DNA of 64,000 nt, from assembly GCA_013397935.1 (NCBI GenBank), contig VZRN01002991.1, positions 528,051 to 592,050 on the forward strand. The letters are read 5' to 3'. The notes beneath the pieces were generated by a model. That model was not told the DNA's origin. It did not search any database and saw nothing but the letters and a program-made list of their open reading frames with translations. Below, piece after piece: positions 1 through 12,864 of this stretch. Made by a program: the position numbers and the translations under genes. This stretch comes from Dasyornis broadbenti. Lineage: Eukaryota > Chordata > Aves > Passeriformes > Dasyornithidae. Every line of letters begins with the position of its first letter. Position 1 is the stretch's first letter.

Positions 1-107
1 TCATTACTGGCCAGAACCTGATTTCCTCCCTTGGCTTATCCATAGAAAGTAATTGTGATGGGTTACAGAACAAAAGGGAAAAGAAAGAGGAAAAGGAAAA
101 TAAGCAA

Positions 108-166
108 AATAATAATGTTAATAATGTTAATGACAATAATAATAATCATCATCATCGTCATCATCA
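108..166 (+). repeat. AAT/ATC trinucleotide microsatellite
   Basis: Imperfect AAT units pass into ATC/ATG units (AATAATAATAATCATCATCATCG), a compound microsatellite with interruptions. Confidence 0.8.
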
Positions 167-3100
167 AACAAACCAACCTCAACGATGAGGAATTAGACAA
201 ATTATAGCGAGACTCATTCTCTGGATGAATCTGTGAATTTCAAAGGTCAAGAAGAAAAGCTGTATCAAAGTCACCAAAGCTGTCCTGACATCAGCTGCTG
301 CCCAAAACAGGTTCTCACATAGACACTGATGTTGCTAAATCTCACAGGAGCTGCACAGCTGTAGTAAATGAAAATTTTCTAGAAAAAAGATTGCAAATAG
401 TGTAAAATTCATTTTATCAGACTGTCTCTGAGACATCCCCGTATCCTGCTCACTGCATTTCAGTGAACATGAAGGCTTAGCTGTGAATTTATGCCTGTCC
501 ATGCAGAGTCCCATACGTGCACATCAAGCCCTTCTCCTTTTCAGCATTAAAACATTCTAAAAAGAGGCTGAGAATGAGGGATGCACACTGTCCTCAGTGT
601 GCCTTGGGGCATCACAGACCGGGTTTGGTGATTCCTCCCTTCAGTTTGCTGAGAATTTAATTTCAGGGGAAAAAAAGAAACCCATGAGGAAACCAACATG
701 AGAAATACAGGGCCCGATTCCTGCCACATCGAATTTCGCTGCAAATGCAGGAGCACAAGGAAAGTGTAAGAGCAGCAGAAGCACTGGGTTTCATTCTGCT
801 CCGTGGGAGATTTATCTGTTGGTACATGTAACATTGAAAAATTCATGTACCAAAGGCCCCCTTCAAAAGGACAGCGCAAAAGTGAAGGAAAAGTCAAACT
901 AACAGCAACTACTTGGGAAGAGGTGGCTGAACACTTTTGCCATCCTGTTCAGAGGCTGTCAGCTGGCACAAATAGCTCCCCTTACCTGGGGGGCATTTTC
1001 CTGCCTCTCCTTCCCCTGCTCCTCCAGCCCCTCCGAGCAGGTCACTGGGGAAGGGGAAAGCAGAGTGCTCCCCATCATAAGAGGAAATCAGAGAGGGTAC
1101 AAAGTTTCACTTAGCTTTAGATTAGTCTAAATTAAATAGAGTGGCCTGGGGAGGGGTCTCAGCCTGCGGGGCAACCTGATAGTGAAGCTAGAATCACAGT
1201 CTATCTATGTTCTAAATTGATGGCAATGAAAATAATACTCCCCAGACACAAAAGTACACTTGTTTTCAGATTAATGCATCCTGAATGTGAGCTTTTCATC
1301 TCCTTTCTGAATGACTTAACGTGTGCTCGTTCGCCTTGGCCAGAAACTGAACTGCAGGTTCATTATTTGGAAACCGATTTGCGCTGAAGTCCGTAAGTCC
1401 AGTGGCTTTGGAAGATGAAAACTGCTTTCCACAGGCTCTCATTTGGGGAAAAGCTGGGTGCCCAGGGCTGCCAAATGCATTCCCAATGAGCTCCTCCATT
1501 TGCATGTTCTGTTTGGGCCGAAATTGAGACAACAAATACCAAACTGCTCCCGGGCCTGATCCAAGGATCTCCAGTGGCTCCTTGCGAGGGTAAATGATGA
1601 GCATGAAAAACAATTCCTACCACTCACTGAGGAGCCCGAGAATGCTGTCAGCTTGCACTAGCACTGCATGTTCCCTCTTCTCAGAGAAGAGCCTTCCTAT
1701 CTGCCATAACTGCCAGATCCCACGCTCAGATCAATTAATTCCTGGAGTGCACTGTCAATTAATATGTGTAATGGATGATAATTTCACAAATGCTCTAGCT
1801 TCATTTTGTGTTTTCCAAACTGCTATTAGTACAGAATTACATAGTTCTTTGATTAATAGAGCAGCACAGGTTTTTTTGTGCTTTCAGATATTGCCTTTCC
1901 AATAGTACAACTCTGCATTTTCCTCACTTATCTGTGGATAGAAGATGTAAGATAGAAGTTGTAAAATACATCTGTCAAGATGTGCTTGAAATTATTGTTC
2001 TTTCTGTAAATGGAGAATTATTACATTAATTCAGACACAGATGTTTTGCTAGGCTTAGTTTCAGTTCAACTTGCAATGGAACAGGATACTAAAAAAAAAA
2101 ATTAACAGTTGAATTGAAAAGCCAAAAGAACATCATCAATTAATTCCAAAGGATGTATTTTCTTACTGTCATAACATTTTCAGACATTCTGGCAGCACCT
2201 GACTTTGCAAAGTACTTCAGCTCTGACAAATGCTGTGTTCTTACAGAGCGTATCTTTTACACGGTCTCTTCAAAGTTCCCACAGACTGCGAAGGCATTTC
2301 TCTTTAACAATAGATAATTCTTATTAATGGGACTTAATTGCAATATGTTTTTCCCTGCTATTATAACCCTGCACAAACAACTGTATTAGCCTCAGCTGCT
2401 AGAAATTCCCCAAGCACATCCGGTATCAACGCTGTTAAACCAGACCTGCGTCCCTGGCCTTGTTCGTTCACATACCTTGGTCAAACCACCTTCTTTTTCC
2501 GAGCATTAGTTCATTTTCTCCCTGCTGTCTGTGCCTGGGGCTGTAACTGCGTCCTGGAGAGCACTAATTCCACACACTGAGAGCCAAAGTAAAGCCCCAC
2601 AAGTGCTTTTTCAGAGCCCTTGGCGAATGGCAGCTGATTCACTGATCCCTGCCCACCCGAAAAGTTCCTGATGCTCCACATTGTCCCTGCAAGTGCCGCT
2701 CCTGGACGTGCAAGATTGCTGTGCTGTTTGCACGACCAGCTGGGTTTTGAAAATCCTGACCTTTTCAACTCTCAAAGTCGTTTTGGCACTTGGAAAGAAG
2801 CTGTTGAGTGATCATTTATCTTTGATGACTAAAGTGATGCTATGCAGGGGATAAAGAGAAGATAATTTGAAGAACTGAGAAAAACCTCCTTTTCAGTTCT
2901 GGAATTCTCCCTCATGTGGTGGCATTGGTGTTCAGCCAAGGAAAAGCAGTATCTGGGCTTGCATCAGTGAAAGCCCTGGCTAGCAGTAAGAACATCATGC
3001 TACAGGACAGGCACAGAACAGCACAATTCAAATTCCTTTGCTGGTAAATTGCAGAATATCATATTTTAAGATCCCAAACCCTTCACAAATATATGAGCTG

Positions 3101-4203
3101 GGATTAATTTAAGAGGTTTCTGTAAATTATTAATTTATTGTGGTCTATTTAGTGGTTGCCCTGTAGTATAGGGCACATTTTACAGTTGTCTTGACTACAG
3201 ACAAATCATGAAAAATAAACAGGCATGTTTTCATGCATTCATAAATAGAACAGATCTAAATTTAGCTTAATAAGAGCTGTTGTTTCAAGTATGAAAATGC
3301 TTAGAATGAAGCACTTATAGCCTAATAATCACGTAAAACTCCAGACTTCGGGGTTGCCTTGGCACGACTCTGGTTGACCGCTCACTTTCGACTTTGCAAA
3401 GTGAGGAAAATCCACTCTGTTTTTTAATCTGTGCCCCGGAAAGCCTCTGACCAGAGCACATAAACACATCTAAACGAAGGCTTTATGTTAGAGGCAAAAT
3501 ATGCAATACAAAATTAGCTAAAACTGGTGAAACAAACCATAAACAAACTGAAACCACATCATTTCCAAAGGCATTTTAGCTCTGACTTGGGGAAAATGCA
3601 GGAATGTATCTCCCTGTCTTTGTGGGATTTTTGTCTGCATTCCAGCAGGTGCACTGGTGAGCCACTGTGAACTGAACGATCTTATCCGGTTAATTCTTTT
3701 AGACTTCATTTTAGCAAAGCCTAAAATTAAAATTAGCCTCACAATAAAAATTTGAATTCACTGGAGCTTTTGAACACTGGTTAAATTTTAAAATCGATGC
3801 TGGTTAAACATGAATTATCATTTTACTTATGAATTACTTTTAAAAAATATTGCAATATAGAAGAACTGTAGAGCTACACAGCCATCCACTAAAATGAGAT
3901 TCCCCAATCTAATAGTTATTTGACTGAGCTAATATTGAAACACTTAATAGCATTTAAACAAAAAATGTTCAAATTTCTTTAAAAAGTAGTACTCTGATCA
4001 TGAGATTTAAATTATCATATTCATTAGAGAAATCCTGTGCTGGGAGCAAAACTCTAACATTGTAGTGAACCAAATTGACACACAGAAATGTATTTGCCTT
4101 AAAAAGAAGATAGACACTAATGTGGGATATATTGGCACATGGAAATATTCTTTGTCAGGGCTACTGTATTTTTTTTTCCCAGAACAAGTTATCATTTAAC
4201 TTT

Positions 4204-4235
4204 CCCTCCTCCTTTTTTTCTTTTTTTTTTTTTTT
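4204..4235 (+). repeat. T-rich low-complexity tract
   Basis: A pyrimidine tract dominated by T15, directly ahead of the CpG-richer block that begins near 4250. Confidence 0.85.
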
Positions 4236-4249
4236 AATTGAAAAGGCAA

Positions 4250-4620
4250 TATTTCGAGAGAGTGAAATAACAGCAGTTTCAAGCCACGACAGGAGCAGGC
4301 GGCGAAGAAACGCATCTTCATTTTCATCCTCAACACCAATGAAATCACGAGTGTTTATTTTTAAGCCCGCAGACCAGAGCATCTAATTGATCCTACCTGG
4401 GAGACGGGGGCTGAATAAAGGGCCATTATGCTTGGATGAGATCTGCAATTGCCTTGAACTTGCCAGGAGTTCAGGTGTGGGTGTCCCCGTGCCCCGAGCT
4501 CCGGCAGGAATGCCGCTCTCTGCGCGCTCCTGCTCCCGCATCTGCCTCGTGCAGCCCTTGTAGGCTCCGGCTCCATTTCACCGGAATAACCTCGCTATTC
4601 ATCAACACTGAGGTTCAAAT
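4250..4620. promoter_or_regulatory. CpG-rich block in gene-free DNA, candidate conserved element
   Basis: About 370 bp with close to 20 CpGs by eye (GCGGCGAAGAAACGC, CCCCGAGCTCCGGC, TGCGCGCTCC, CTCCGGCTCC), surrounded by AT-rich DNA in which CpG is rare. No repeat match and no convincing reading frame. A retained enhancer or an orphan CpG island is the likeliest reading; if the neighbouring gene is EMX2, as in other vertebrates, it would be a candidate for its control. This is inference from composition only. Confidence 0.35.
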
Positions 4621-6976
4621 TGTACTTTCTCTTAACACAACATTAACTCTCAAAGAGCTGGAAATTCAGTATTCTCTTCCCCGAGCTTGGATTCCAAATC
4701 AGTCACTGAGAACATTATATGAGCAGTAATCCCATTAAATATATCATCTTGCAAATATCTAAATCCAGTTAATTAACTTGTATTGCAAAAGAACTCCAAG
4801 ATATAGTTTTCAGTGAGCAAACTTACATTTTAGGTTTCTAATTATGCCAGAAATAAGTTTCGTATCTCCTTTTCCCTTAAAAAATCAGAGTAAAATTACC
4901 TAAAAATCTATAAGCATCAGCAAAACAGATGCTATGCAAAAATTAAAAAAAAAATTGGAGTGTTCTTTATTAAACCCTGTTTTTGTGGAGAGATTATATA
5001 CAATAGAGGCCCCATAAATGTTGAAAAGGAGGAACACTGTCTAAGACATTTGAAAGCATTTTCCACTTGCTAACTAAACAGGAAAGAATGAAGGGACAGG
5101 TGATAACTGAGGTCATTTTGCAGTTCATGATGAATGCAGTATTGCACTTCCTCCACTTGGAAAGCTATTTACTAAAGGCTAGAAATGGAGTAAGTTTCCC
5201 AGATTCTTTTCATTTAACGTCCTGTGAAAAGATCTCTTCTCTGCACAGGCCAGGCAGTGTAACGTCACTTAAACCAGTACTGCTTTATGACCATAAATGA
5301 AGTCACACGTGATTTTAGACAGAACTCCCACCAGTTTCAGGCATAAAGGACCAGGCCTTCTGTTTTCAAGTTGTGGATAACAGCAAAGATTTAAAAAATG
5401 AGGCAGAAGGAATAAACCCTGCTGTCTTTTTAAAAGACTGACCACAACAGACAACATATTTGCCTATTAAAATAGAAAAGAGGATATTTTAGAAACAAAT
5501 CAGCCACAGTATGTGGTTTGGTGTTTTATTAATTGAATTCTGCCCATATTAACAAGTATTACTACTTTTTTTTTTTACTTCAAATTATGCCTATTATGAT
5601 TTCTCTTATGAAAATAATGATTCATGTTTTAGATTGAGTTGTGTGAACATGAAACAAAAGCAGTATGGAGTAAAACTGAAAAGAATTCTGAATTATTTCC
5701 CTCCAGTTTATCAGTACTTCAGGTCACAGTCCACTCACCAATTATCCAAATGGTAGCCAGTCTCAAAAGAGCTAATAACTACTTATTCATCAAAGAGAAG
5801 CTTCTGGGATTCACAAAACCTCCGTAGCCACATCCTCACTCTAAAGTGCCATGAGCTGTACCATGGAATTGCAGCGTCTCTGGCTGAGCATCACAAAAAG
5901 TCAGGGATACATGAACAATGCTGTTTTGCCCCCATTTTGTGCAAATTTATCTCCCTTCCTAGCTGCCCATTCTCCTTTTGCCTTTATGTATTTTGCTGCT
6001 GTGGTTTCTGTTCCTCTGATCTTCTGGCCTTGCTCGATTCCTCCCACCGAGATTTTCATTTCAGCCCAGTGTTCAGGCCCTCTGCCTCAGGGATAATTCC
6101 GAGCTCCAAGATTCCTTCCTCGGGGCATCTCTCCTTTTTCATTGATGATAGGGTTCTAATTTTGGATCTCCTGGAGCAGGTCCTGACTGGGAACACCTGA
6201 CGGCAGAGCTCCAACATACTTAACACTCTGAGTAACTCTGTATGTGTGCAACCCAAAAGGTTCAGGTCCCCTGCTCTGGTTACCTTGAAGATGACAGGAT
6301 TTTGTTCCATGCTGCCAGAACAAACTGCGGTCCCACCATCTGCTCCTGAAGATGAGCTAAAATCCATCCAGAACAGTGGGAAATCCACTGTTTGCCCTGG
6401 ACAGAGCAAGTTTTAGCCAAGGGTACTGAGCCAACTTTGACCTGGGATCCAATGTCCAGGACCATTTAAGCATTAGGTAGGAGGTTTCTTATGGAAATAT
6501 CTAAGAGAAACTAATTTTAAACACCTTGTGCTGTAACTGCAAGCATGTTTGTGATTTTGTATCCATTTTGGGTATGGGAGTTGAATATCCATTCCTCCAA
6601 AGTAATGAGAAAGCCTTGAGGTTATATTACAGCATCATCTGCTGCTTGCAAGTTATAAAAAAAATGCAAGTATTTTTCACCTCATAGACTAAACAGCAGC
6701 TTCATGAGTTGAAAGTGACCTTGAAGAGCTCTGTTTTCTGCAGCCCAGCGGTGTTACCTGCTCTTGGCTCCTTTCAATGCTTTGGACGACTCAGTGCCAG
6801 AAACTTCACCTCACATTTTCCAGTCAGGCAACCATTAGGTCAACAATAAAGCACATTTTCGTTCCATTTTGGCTACCTTGAGAAACGCACATCATCATTT
6901 CTTCATCTTTGGGCTCTGGCAAGAATGCACAGTGGCCAGGTAATTTACTCTTCAGTATTGTTTACTACTTGAATTT

Positions 6977-7007
6977 AAAACAAAACAAAACAAAACAAAA
7001 CAAAAAA
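6977..7007 (+). repeat. (CAAAA)n microsatellite
   Basis: Five uninterrupted CAAAA units with A-rich ends. Confidence 0.95.
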
Positions 7008-8339
7008 TCCTTGTGAATTTCCTCAAAACGCCAACGATATTATGGCTTGACTATTAAAAATGTCCTTTTAGCTTGCCTAAATATTCAGCTGTATTCCCAG
7101 CTGAAAGGGTTAATACCTGTATTTTACCCTTTTTGGATCAAGTTGTTGAAAGAGGGAAAGCTTCATGCACCATAGGAACCGGCACTAGTACCCTAATGAC
7201 AGTATAATTAGAAGTATCATTGTGGTAATGATTCTTTTCATCTGGCAAAAGGCCTTCACTAAAAAAGATCTCTTATTCACTTAGTTTCACCTGCCCATTC
7301 CCTTACCTCTGCAACGCTCCTTTTCTAGGTCAGCACCAGAAGTTAATACTGGGTGTTTGACAGGGCTTCAGACTTTGTGCTCATCAAACTAATTAAAGAG
7401 AAACACATCCAAAGCCTAGTGCATTATTTTACTTTTTAAAAATGCTGCCCATTCATCTTGTTTAAAGATTTACCTGGCTCAGTGGGTTTGATTAATGAAC
7501 AGGACAATGGGGCTCTTGTCAGTGTAACCTGCAGTCACTTGGTTCAGGGTCAGCAGGTTGAGCGAGAGGCCTCCATGTCTATATTTAGTCTCTCTCGACT
7601 TCAAAAATCCAAAGAATTGAAACGTTACTGATTTTATCATCATGCCACAGTTTGGAGGAAAAGACAAGTCTTGATCTCAAACTTCATTCAACTCTTTTTT
7701 GGTTTGTTTCTGTTAAATGGCACACAGCAGGTCCCCCCGTGGTTGTTCTGGCTGTGGATGGGTAGGATGGCTTTGTGACAACACCAAAACCAATCCTAAA
7801 AGTGGGGTATGGACTTCACGTAAGCTCAAAATGAAAATTCTTAAAAATTGCTACTGAGGAAAATTTACGCTAATATATATGTTTGCATAAACTCTGAAAG
7901 GACAAAAATAAAACACAAAACAAAAAGGAGGAGATATGGTGCATATTGAATGCCCGTGAGGTTATACAATAATCATAAATGCCTTGATCCTGCAAACATT
8001 TTGGCATACAATTAGCTGTAGTATCACAAATGCTGCTATTATTAGTTTGGAGCTTTGATTCTGCCAAAATTTGGAAACAAGGTAAAAAGGCCACATTGAT
8101 ATAAGTCCAGAAACAGCAATAAAATAGATTTCTGCTAAAAGTCAGTGTGGTCCCCTGTGTTCCGAAATAAGGATGCACCCTCCACCTGACCTGCTGACCT
8201 CGGGCTGTGTCTCCGTGTCCCTGTCCCTGCTCTCTGCTTGGTTATTGGGAAGGGCTGAGGGTTGCTCGCTCTGTTCCCTACCTGCTGCTGGGAGCTGTTG
8301 CCTCCCCGTGCCACAGGCAGCGAGCAGGGAAGGACCCAG

Positions 8340-8640
8340 CAGGGATTATAATCTGCCCTCTAGTGATTCATGCAGTTCACATTTGGCAGCATTTAACGTT
8401 ATTTATGCATTACATAATTACACATTCATTACATAATCGTTTCATTATGCAACAGTGACTGCGCTCCTGCCTTACACCTTTCCAAGAGGTTCTTGAGTGT
8501 AATCAATGGACTGAGCACCCAGCAAATTGCTGATAATGACGGCTTATGATCATTAATAACTCCTTCCACTGATAGGTTTATGGGCATATAAGACAAATCA
8601 TGCCCATCGTCCTGGGACAGCTCCTGTTGCACAAAGCCAT
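8340..8640. promoter_or_regulatory. AT-rich patch with repeated CATTACATAAT, candidate conserved element
   Basis: CATTACATAAT occurs at 8408-8418 and 8427-8437, a 19-bp period, followed by ATTATGCAAC, which resembles a POU octamer, and by TGATCATTAATAA. Non-repetitive otherwise. Regulatory role is inference. Confidence 0.2.
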
Positions 8641-11600
8641 CTGCAAGCACAGACTGGGATTGTGCAAAACAACATCGAGTTGCTTCACTTCAGTGCCTGG
8701 GGCCGGTGTTTCTCGTTGTGCTGTTGAGCCATAATGCCCAGAGCCTCTCCTGAGAGGCTGAGGAAGATTTTCTGACTGATTTAATGAAGCAGGGCTGGAA
8801 CACACCTTGGCATCTTTGGCCACAAAGATGTTTGTGGTTTGGAGGGAAGGGTGTGGCCCCCAGTGTTTAGTCTTGTAAGCACTCTTTGGCAAGTGAAAGG
8901 CTTTGTTACTCATTACTGTACCTTGATTTTGAGACAGTCCTTGAGGTTTTTTATCGAGAATTAATTGCATCATGCCAGAAAAACCCAACACTGCATCACG
9001 GCATTGAGCTACTGCCCTGTGACAAGCTCTGCTTTAGGAATCATGAAGAGCTTCCGCTGTGATCCTCCTAATTCAGCTGGGCAAAAACAGGAGGTGAGGG
9101 GTCATGAGATCCTTGGTCCTTAGTTCTGTCTCGGTGTACGCAGGTCCCTGAATAGAATTGGGAGAACAAGTCCTAAAACGATGGGCTGTGCCTCTGGGAA
9201 CACAACCAAAAGGAACCTTTTCCGCTCCCACCTCCACCCAGAGGAGGTTTGTGAGCGTGTTTTGGCCCCAGGCTCCACTTCCCCCAGTCAGCTCTGACTG
9301 CAGCTTCTGTCAGTACAGCTCTGGAAATCCACCCTCATTCAACAGTCACTTTATTCTTGCAAATAAAACACTTCTGGGCTTGATCATTTTATCTTCCCTA
9401 TCATCTGGGAAATGCATTTGGATAAAGGGACATTTATTGAACTGTCTTTTATCACACAAGTATTTCTACCAAAGAAAGATTTCCAGGATTCAACTCTTGT
9501 GTATTTAAAATGCAAAATTCAAAGAAGTTTTATTGCCAGACTTTCACTTCTCAATAATTATGTCTTAATTGTTCTGCAAGTTTGCATTACAATTTGTCAT
9601 ACATTCAATGAATTAGCATTAAAAATCCACCTTCCTTTTGCTTAACAAATCAAGAAGTTGTATTTTAAATGCTGCTTTTTAAATGCAGCCATGCTCTAGC
9701 ATTCTCCCTACGTTTTTAAATAGGTAAATACCACACTGGGCTGTCTGCAAGGAAAAAAAAAAAAGATTAAAGAGAGATGAGATTGTTGGGGGAAAGAAAA
9801 GTGTCGTCTTTTCCACATAGCACGTCAGATAGCAAATATAGTCAGCTAAGTGAAAGGAGTTCAGACACTGAACTCAATTTTTATTGTATTATATTTGAAA
9901 TATCACCTCACTTCATTCCCATGAGAGAATTTTATGCAATCTTTCACTCTGTACTTCTGCAAGAGCCATTTGCAACCATGCTGCCTATGGCTTTTCAAGA
10001 CCTAAATTTCCAGCACAGGGAGGTAAAATTTTCCAGTATGTCATCAGTCATCGTGCACCCACCCACTGAATCCTGAACATTTCCTGCAGCCGCTTCGAGA
10101 TAAAGATTTCCTGATACCTGCAAGCCCTGTAAGAATAATATTGTTTACAAATGAGAAATTCTGATGCCTGATATTCCAGGCAGCGCTAGGTGTTAGATCT
10201 TCCTTCTCGACACAGTTCCGTATTTCCAGGTGCCAGGTTTGTCATTATTTAAGAGCAGGTAGAAAAGCAAGACAATAAGTATTGATAAAATGTCAGACAT
10301 TCTCCAAAGGGCTGTTTGAGTGAACACAGGCCATAAAGCTCTCACTTTTATTAGGTCTGAAAATGATAGTTATTTGAAGGAAATTATGTCACCACTTAAA
10401 ATATTTTACCAGAAGAAACTGCTTAGCACCATATCTTCAAACCACCAAGAAAGAAATTCCAGAGGATTTCCACTACGCCACAGTCTCCTGACAGCTTTTG
10501 TTAGAGTTGCAAAGCAATACAGGTGAAATAAGGGGAATTCTTCGGAGTACAGGAGGTGATCCAGGCTCAGCCGAAGGCCAGCTCACTTCCAAAACATAGA
10601 GCAAGGTGCAAAGAGACAGTGCACGTGACAGGTGACTCGAGATCAAACAAGCAAGGATCAGGGACGCAGAAGCCATGTTAAATGTGTGCCTGCTCTCGGT
10701 GAGATGTGGATATAAAACCAGAATCAGTCTACCTGGCTTTGGACGCAGAATGGGCTCCAGCTCCTGCTAGAATTTTGGGTCTGTGACAAGCACTTGCAGA
10801 GTGTATTTGTTTGAAGTCTGCAGATCAAAGTCAGTGCATAAACCACGCTGTCGCTTACACCTTCACAAAATTCCCAAAGTACTGAAGAAGCCACATGGCT
10901 GGTGCAAGGCCAGGAGAAGTAACTCAAGCTCTGAAATAGCTGAAAACTGTGTCTGCATTTAAGGATTTCACACAGACGTAAACAGATGTCATTTACCTGC
11001 ACAGCTTTACAACACAGCAAGGACCGTTCACCTCCTGGTGAAGAATTTTTGCTGTTTGTACACATGCATTTGAAAAGAGAATGGACAAAGAAATGGCACC
11101 AAAGTGCATTGCTATCCATGTTTCTGACCTCTCAGGATAGGGTCAGGAATCAGCTACACTGCATAGGATATTAGCTAATTAAGAGGTGGAAAGGGACATT
11201 CATTGGGTGTAGGATATTGTAGTAAATATTTCCTGAGCAGGGGCAATTGAACAGAACCTCTTTATCTGTTACTCTAAAATACTCCGAATTAGCAAATAAA
11301 TTCCGCAGCAGAGAATATTTGCTGCACGTCTGTTCAAGTGCACCATCAAAACCATAGGTGACACACTGGTTGTGCTAGAGCTGACGGTTTGCCTTTCTGA
11401 CTTTCGCTGGTTCCTTCAATACAGTCATTCTGAAGGCCCCAGGTGTTCAGTCTAACAACTCACAGGCCTTATTTGTGTTACAAGCCCCTCACTCCTCAGG
11501 ACGGCTGTGCTTATTGCTGGAACGACAAAGTAGGTATTTCTTTCAATAACATTCACTTGCCATTAGAAAAATATCCTAATTATGAATTCAGAAGTGACAG

Positions 11601-12816
11601 ATTGTGAGATTCAGTTTGCAAAGATGATGTCACTGGTGGGGAATTGGTGGGTAACCTCCAATTACCTCTTTGAATAAAGACATCAGTGTTGTATCTCGAG
11701 AAATAATGGCTAATGATATGTCTTCCAAAAGGAAATAGCGTTATTAATTACCTTACTGTGAACACACCACTTATTGACAGCTTTGAAGGCCATTCATCCA
11801 ATTAAGTATAATGACTAAAAGCTTCATTTGGCCTTCGTGGTTATACAGATGGGCTAAGAACAGAGAGCAAGATTCTGATTTCATTTATAACCTTCATAAA
11901 TATTCAGAGAAAGTCACAAACACCCATGGAGCTCCCCTGGTTTCTATTGCTGTGATTAGAGTCAGACTGTGGCAGGTAATGATGGTATAGAAAGGGCTGT
12001 AAATTGATACCTCTAATACCTTGAAGACTTATTGTTGTGCAATAATACAATCTGTCATCTCTCCTGATTGTTACTAAGCACTTTGCTTCCAAGTACTTTC
12101 CTATCAACATTTAGAGGGTTTTGCTTTCCCCGGCTATCGTCCAGGCCTGCATACATTTCAGTGACAGATGATTTAGTTGCAAACACCTCCCTATATAAGT
12201 TACTTCTTACTAACTGCAATTTCCACATTTTTTCCCCCTCCCTCAGATTAGTCTAACAATCATTCTAAACATCATTCATTCATATTGTACTTTCCCTCAG
12301 TTTTACGGATCTGCTTGCGATTGTATTCACACACTGTTGTTAAGAATAACGCAACTGAAACCCACAGAAATTCTTTGGAGAACGGAATCTGGCCTCAGGT
12401 GTGAAGGATCATTTTCATGGACCCATCTAGGCATATCTAAAATCCTCATTAACATGACGTTTTGCTGATGAATTGTGTTAATTGGTGGCAGGACAAATCC
12501 CTGTGCAGAGCAGAGCTCAAGTAAGGTGTCTCTAGGACAGCAGTGTTACTGGTAACATTGCTTCTGCCAGCACTGCCTTTTATCTCTGAGCAGCAACAGG
12601 TTGCTAATGACACGTGGTTATCGTTTTCACATTTTGGAACATCAAAAATGCTGACAGACTAAGGTGGCAACAGTTTGCAAGCACTCAGGTAGAACATCAA
12701 AGCCCTCACTAAAGGTTTAGTACACACCACCAGCAGCAACAGTTTTAGATCTACCTGTACCACGGGTCTAATCACTCAGAAATCTGATACTGATGCTCAC
12801 ATGACGTCCAAGAATA

Positions 12817-12864
12817 GTTTTTGTTTTGTTTTGTTTTTTTTGTTTTTTTGTTTTTTTTTTTGTT
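12817..12864 (+). repeat. (TTTTG)n/poly-T tract
   Basis: Composed only of T with scattered G: GTTTTTGTTTTGTTTTG passing into long T runs. It may be the complement of an A-rich retroposon tail, but no element body was recognised beside it. Confidence 0.9.

Larger units (their letters stand above)
167..8339. other. Gene-free DNA
   Basis: No exon with splice signals and a family match was recognised on either strand. Open frames here are short (under about 120 codons), overlap on both strands and lack protein-like composition. Apart from the T-tract, the CpG-rich block at 4250-4620 and the CAAAA repeat, it is unique AT-rich sequence. Confidence 0.7.

Noticed and set aside
6700..6760. GAGTTGAAAGTGACCTTGAAG resembling a reversed CR1 3' end
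   Set aside because: Similarity is short and interrupted; the diagnostic segments beyond it are absent. Too weak to call.
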